Shown here in pieces: positions 60,111-64,000 of a stretch of DNA of 64,000 nt. The DNA comes from Episyrphus balteatus (Eukaryota; Arthropoda; Insecta; Diptera; Syrphidae): the NCBI RefSeq assembly GCF_945859705.1, contig NC_079136.1, forward strand, positions 112,116,028 to 112,180,027. The letters run 5' to 3'. A program made the position numbers and the translations under genes. The notes below the pieces were generated by a model. That model was given only the letters and a program-made list of their open reading frames with translations, searched no databases and was not told the DNA's origin. Each line of letters opens with the position of its first letter. Positions within the stretch are counted from its first letter, which is position 1.

Positions 60111-60817
60111 GGCCCATTTGCTCATACGGATCATAAATTTGATTCATAGCTAGGTCGAACATAGTCCTTGTGTTTTACTTAGTTTATTCTAAGTTGTTAA
60201 AAAAAAATTATGTTTAACCTAGCAATGTTTTACTTTCATGCGAGAAATCGCTGAGAACTTCAAATTCGAATGTCAAATCGATACAAACGTCAGTTAATTT
60301 TATTTTTTTTGAGCAATTAAGCTGAAATTTTTTAATAATTTTGTTATTTTGTGGTTTTTTATTGCAAAAATTAATTAAATATAGTGAAACTGATAAAAAA
60401 TGTGTGTTTGATTTGATAAATTAATTATTCATGTGATGGAAATTTTTTACAAATGTGTTTGTGTGTCACAATTAAGTGACAGAAAATTGACAAATATATA
60501 CAAAAAAAATGACAAATACTTCTGTAAACATTTATCCGACCATGGTTAACGTATAAAAGTGAGTTGACCATTCTTTAATTAATTACTGATGTAAATTTTA
60601 TAGACAACATCATTTTTAAGGGATGTTATGGCTTTTTGCTCAATAAAAATTTCTTATGTAGATCATAAAACCCTTATGTTCTACTATTTCTTGCCCCTAA
60701 GTTATGTTATACTTAGAAGAATTTATGACACGAGTTAAAGTTCGTGCAAACGATTATGTAGAACTTTAGGGTTTATGTTTCACATAAAGATTTAAGTTCC
60801 GTTTCAGCAAATGGGCC
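60111..60817. mobile_element. 707-bp TIR element in a TTAA target
   Basis: TTAA flanks both ends (60107-60110, 60818-60821). The inverted ends are GGCCCATTTGCT (perfect over 12 bp), continuing as CATACGGA against GAAACGGA. There is no coding. TTAA duplication is the piggyBac signature, although the GGCCC end is not the usual CCC start, so the superfamily is tentative. Just outside the left end, GGGCCTTA at 60092-60099 forms a second inverse copy of the terminus, perhaps from a neighbouring older element. Confidence 0.65.
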
Positions 60818-60829
60818 TTAAGTCAAACG

Positions 60830-61959
60830 ATTTGAGAAACACTCATGTCGTGGTATTTCGATTAGAAAACTGCGATCGAAATAAATAAAATGATGGGCCA
60901 GTATCATTTTTTAAAACGCTGAATCGTTTATTAGAGACTCAATTACTTTGACTTGCCAAGTTTTTCTAGCGATTCGCAAGTCATTAGGGCCCTTAAACTG
61001 TTATTGAATTCAGTTTTGATAGTTTCCAAAAAAAAAAAACAATTAATTTTAATATAGGTACAAAGTTGTGTATGTTACCCATACTTTACTTTTCATTTCC
61101 ATCACCAGCTCTCAGACTATTAAGTGTTTTTAAGATTATTGTGCGTGGGATATCCCCCAAAAAAGCAACTCAAGAAACCTTAAGAGTCTAAACATCATGT
61201 TGGGATGTAAATTTTAAATTTTCAACATTTTGACAATTAAGCCGGAACAAGTTTTGGTTAAGGTAGCCGTTTTACTTAGTTCCCCCACAGCACAAAATTG
61301 TATAGAAACGGAAGTTCAATGTCATCTAAATTTTAATTTGGAACCGAATCTCTTTAATTTGAGTTGTCACTGTCCTATCTAAATATTTTTAAAATTCTTT
61401 GTAATTTACGAAACAATTAATTACAAGCAGAAGCAACGAATACAAAAATAAAAACGAAGCTTCGCCACTCAACTTTGAACTAGCTTATCAATTAAAGGTA
61501 AAATAAATACAAAAAAAAATAACAAATTTGATGATAAAAATAGCTTCCAACAAAATATTTACCATCACGGACGAAAAACACGAAAAAAAAAAAATAAGCG
61601 AAATTATGTGAGGTATTTTATAAAAAGTAAATTTATTTATAGAAAAGTTTAAATTGAAACATCAATTTGCTTTTGTTGTAAATTCTGATGAAATATTTTA
61701 CAAAATTTATTTTTATCCATTTATCTGAACAAAAATCATCGTCCGTCGAGTTGGGTGATAAAAAATAAGAGACCGCAAAATAAGAGAAGGGAGAAAAACA
61801 CTCGTTCGTTTTTATGGTGTGTGGAACTTTTTATATTTTTCTTGTGCGTTAAGAATGTGAATCTATTTATGGATACTTTTGTGTGTGTTCAATGGGCAGT
61901 TGATTTTGTGCGTGTGGTCAGGTCAAGAAATAAAAAGATTAACTAGAGAAGGCCGACAC
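60830..61959. other. Sequence upstream of the tRNA gene, no gene seen
   Basis: No coding similarity is seen. The open frame at 61755-61946 and the one running into the tRNA (61879-62073) are fortuitous. No obvious upstream element for the tRNA is visible beyond AT-rich sequence. Confidence 0.5.
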
Positions 61960-62032
61960 GGTCCTGTGGCGCAATGGATAACGCGTCTGACTACGGATCA
62001 GAAGATTCCAGGTTCGACTCCTGGCAGGATCG
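61960..62032 (+). tRNA. tRNA-Arg (anticodon ACG)
   Basis: This 73-nt gene without intron folds as a full cloverleaf. The acceptor stem GGTCCTG (61960-61966) pairs with CAGGATC (62025-62031), with one G-T pair and discriminator G. The anticodon arm is TCTGA-CTACGGA-TCAGA, with the anticodon ACG at 61993-61995. The T arm contains GGTTCGACTCC. A box (TGGCGCAATGG, 61967-61977) and B box (62011-62021) are intact, and a T run follows, so it should be transcribed by RNA polymerase III. It reads CGU codons (and CGC/CGA after A34 to inosine editing). CCA is not encoded, as usual in eukaryotes. Confidence 0.97.
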
Positions 62033-62039
62033 ACGAACA

Positions 62040-62048
62040 TTTTTTTTT
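62040..62048 (+). terminator. RNA polymerase III terminator
   Basis: A run of nine T residues begins 8 nt after the mature tRNA 3' end. Confidence 0.85.
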
Positions 62049-62549
62049 ATTTTTTTATTTTATTAAATTTTGAAAAGGGTTTATAATGTTTTGTATTAGT
62101 AATTCTGTAATGACAAAAAATTTGGATACCATAACCAATAAATAAATCATGTCATAACTCATGGCAATCAAAAATTATTGTCCTGTTTACTGCCGATACC
62201 GGAAGACTCTTTAATTTTTTTGTATACCTACCTACATTTTTTTGAGCAATTATTACATAATGCTTCATTTTCATGAAAATAAATTGAGGGTCTTTTCTTG
62301 AAATTTAAATAAAAGTCTCTCAATTAGCCAAACAGGATTAGAATATGTACATTCAAATTGAGTTCAAACTAGAGATGCCGCGAACATTCGGCTACTATTC
62401 GGTATTCGGCCTATTTTTCTGGTATTCGATATTCGGCCGAATAGTTTAAATATTCGCCCGAATACCGAATACCAAATGGTGAAGAAAAAAGACATAAATT
62501 ATTATCCCAAAATGTGTGTTTTATTAAAAAAATTGTAATTTTAGTATAC

Positions 62550-62777
62550 TTATAATCTCAAAAGGCAAGTGTGGTGAATGAAAACTATTTGTTCCGCATT
62601 TGTTGTTATTAAACAATTACGTTTATCTTCGTAGAATATTCCTGCTTCGCTGTAAACACTTGTCCCAGGAGACGAAAGGTAGACTTTAGCAAATGTTGTC
62701 AAAATTGGAAATTTTGTAGTATGTGTTGACCACCACTTGTATGGGTCCGCCGTTCGATCTTGGCGAACAGTCCTCAT
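62550..62777 (-). pseudogene. hAT transposase C-terminal dimerisation domain, relic
   Basis: The 75-codon frame contains, in order, K-W-W-S-T-H, F-P-I-L-T-T-F-A-K-V-Y-L-S, S-P-G-T-S-V-Y-S-E, A-G-I-F-Y-E-D-K-R-N-C-L, and N-A-E-Q-I-V-F-I-H-H. This is the order of the hAT family dimerisation domain (W..h...P.L...A..yLs.p.tS...SE..f..aG.i...kR..L...n.E.l.flh). The usual R-x-F-S after S-E is missing, consistent with a small deletion. The catalytic core is absent. Part of this domain is repeated in the tandem copy at 62979-63105. Confidence 0.75.
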
Positions 62778-63304
62778 ATATAATTCGATTTCAGATGTCT
62801 ACCTTTGCAGTAGTAGGTAATGTGTTCAGACATTTATCTTAAAAGTAGTTCAGTTATTCATAGTTACAATACGATGTTGTTGGGAATTCTTAAGCCACAT
62901 CTATTCTTGAGACAAAGTATAAAATTTTTTAAATTACCAACGTTTTTTTCTGAGTGTCCTTGGCCGAATATTCGGTATGTAAACACTTGTCCCAGGAGAC
63001 GAAAGGTAGACTTTAGCAAATGTTGTCAAAATTGGAAATTTTGTAGTATGTGTTGACCACCACTTGTATGGGTCCGCCGTTCGATCTTGGCGAACAGTCC
63101 TCATATATAATTCGATTTCAGATGTCTACCTTTGCAGTAGTAGGTAATGTGTTCAGACATTTATCTTAAAAGTAGTTCAGTTATTCATAGTTACAATACG
63201 ATGTTGTTGGGAATTCTTAAGCCACATCTATTCTTGAGACAAAGTATAAAATTTTTTAAATTACCAACGTTTTTTTCTGAGTGTCCTTGGCCGAATATTC
63301 GGTA
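62652..63304. repeat. Perfect-looking 327-bp tandem duplication
   Basis: GTAAACACTTGTCCCAGGAG begins at 62652 and again at 62979, and the two copies read the same by eye up to the CCGAATATTCGGTA at their ends. The encoded plus-strand frames give the same 53 residues. The duplication joins a CCGAATATTCGGTA end to the middle of the hAT domain. Confidence 0.9.
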
Positions 63305-63360
63305 TTCGGCCGAGGAGCGTGGCCGAATATTCGGCCAAATCAATGTTCGCGGTTTAAAGT

Positions 63361-64000
63361 AAAAAATAATAAAGAGGTAAGTTATTTAAACAGTCGGACC
63401 TTAATAAAATCTAATCGGAATATGAAACCCTAAAAACCGGATCATTAAAAAATTACGTTGCAAAGTTCCAAAAAATTGCGATATGTGATGCGACTATTTT
63501 AGAAAACCTTTGCGGATGGTATTCTATGGTCTTTCTAAGGTCTTTCTAAAAACAGCTGAAGTAAAGTTTTACGATACACAATTAATAAGGAAAAAGCATG
63601 TAAATTGGAGTGTTTTCTAAAAGGCGAAACATTTTCTATAGGAAGTAAATTAACAGTTTTTTTACTTCGTCATGATGGAAAAATACGCAGGCTTGTGCTG
63701 CATAACACATTATGGTTTTTCATGCTGCTTCAAGTAGATTGTAATTCAAATTAGTTGCGACATTATTTTTACCGATAAGTCCTTCCTAGTGGAACTTGAT
63801 GGCCATTTTAGCATCATATTTAATCGTAAAAAATTCCAACACCTGTCTAAAAAATGTATCTAAAAGATTACTTCTTTAAAGGCAGGCAGTAAATAAAAAG
63901 AAAAAAAAAGTGCACATAAAATAATATTCCCATATCTCATTGCCATCATTATCATATTTAAAATCACACCGATCTGTTAAAATGGTAATGATTGTCTATG
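63361..64000. other. Intergenic sequence, no gene seen
   Basis: AT-rich sequence without coding similarity. TATGGTCTTTCTAAGGTCTTTCTAA at about 63524-63548 is a short tandem duplication. Confidence 0.5.

Larger units (their letters stand above)
62378..63352 (-). mobile_element. Deleted hAT element relic
   Basis: The inverted ends are CCGCGAACATT (62378-62388) and AATGTTCGCGG (63342-63352). CCGAATATTCGG-type palindromic motifs cluster next to both ends. The left end is preceded by AGAGATG, as in many hAT termini, but the right end lacks this and seems truncated. The minus strand keeps part of a hAT transposase (62550-62777). Most of the gene is gone. A 327-bp internal tandem duplication follows. 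Confidence 0.65.

Overview
This window is AT-rich, repeat-dense, non-coding insect DNA, most likely from a higher fly (Diptera). The evidence is an errantivirus of the 17.6/297/gypsy type, a tRNA-Arg(ACG) of the kind I recall from Drosophila, long A/T homopolymers, and many short inverted-repeat elements. I cannot name the species. I find no convincing host protein-coding gene. The only host gene I can call is the tRNA at 61960-62032. The rest looks like intergenic or large-intron DNA filled with transposable elements of different ages.

Layout. 1-1715: diverged pieces of a foldback family whose best copy lies at 36.9-39.6 kb. 2325-3571: an inverted-repeat element abutting the 3' end of a non-LTR retrotransposon. 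3758-4374: a dispersed repeat with a second copy at 31.1 kb. 6169-10328: nearly back-to-back elements (a piggyBac-like TTAA element, a TIR element with a GTAT duplication, two long inverted-repeat elements), then a possible Tc1-like helix-turn-helix relic. 14103-14551: a short hAT element with an 8-bp target duplication. 14664-15890: three 355-bp tandem units, each carrying a long hairpin. 18.2-18.8 kb: a reverse-transcriptase relic.

23928-31043 is an almost intact 7,116-bp errantivirus with 312-bp LTRs that are identical by eye, an ATAT target duplication, a tRNA-Ser(GCT)-type primer site, intact gag, a U-UUU-UUA slip site into intact pro-pol (protease, RT, RNase H, integrase), and an env that is broken in at least three places. 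Gag and Pol would assemble particles and reverse transcribe and integrate the RNA. The envelope reading frame cannot be read through in this copy.

35559-35708 is a near-palindromic MITE. 36943-39621 is a foldback element with arms built from 164-bp units and a 4-nt central loop. 44823-49431 is a larger composite foldback region that carries a captured fragment of a Cys-rich arthropod protein family (45253-45546). 54-61 kb holds smaller TIR elements (a hAT-like one at 57.8-58.7 kb, a TTAA-flanked one at 60.1-60.8 kb). After the tRNA comes a hAT relic (62378-63352) with a C-terminal dimerisation-domain remnant and a perfect-looking 327-bp tandem duplication.
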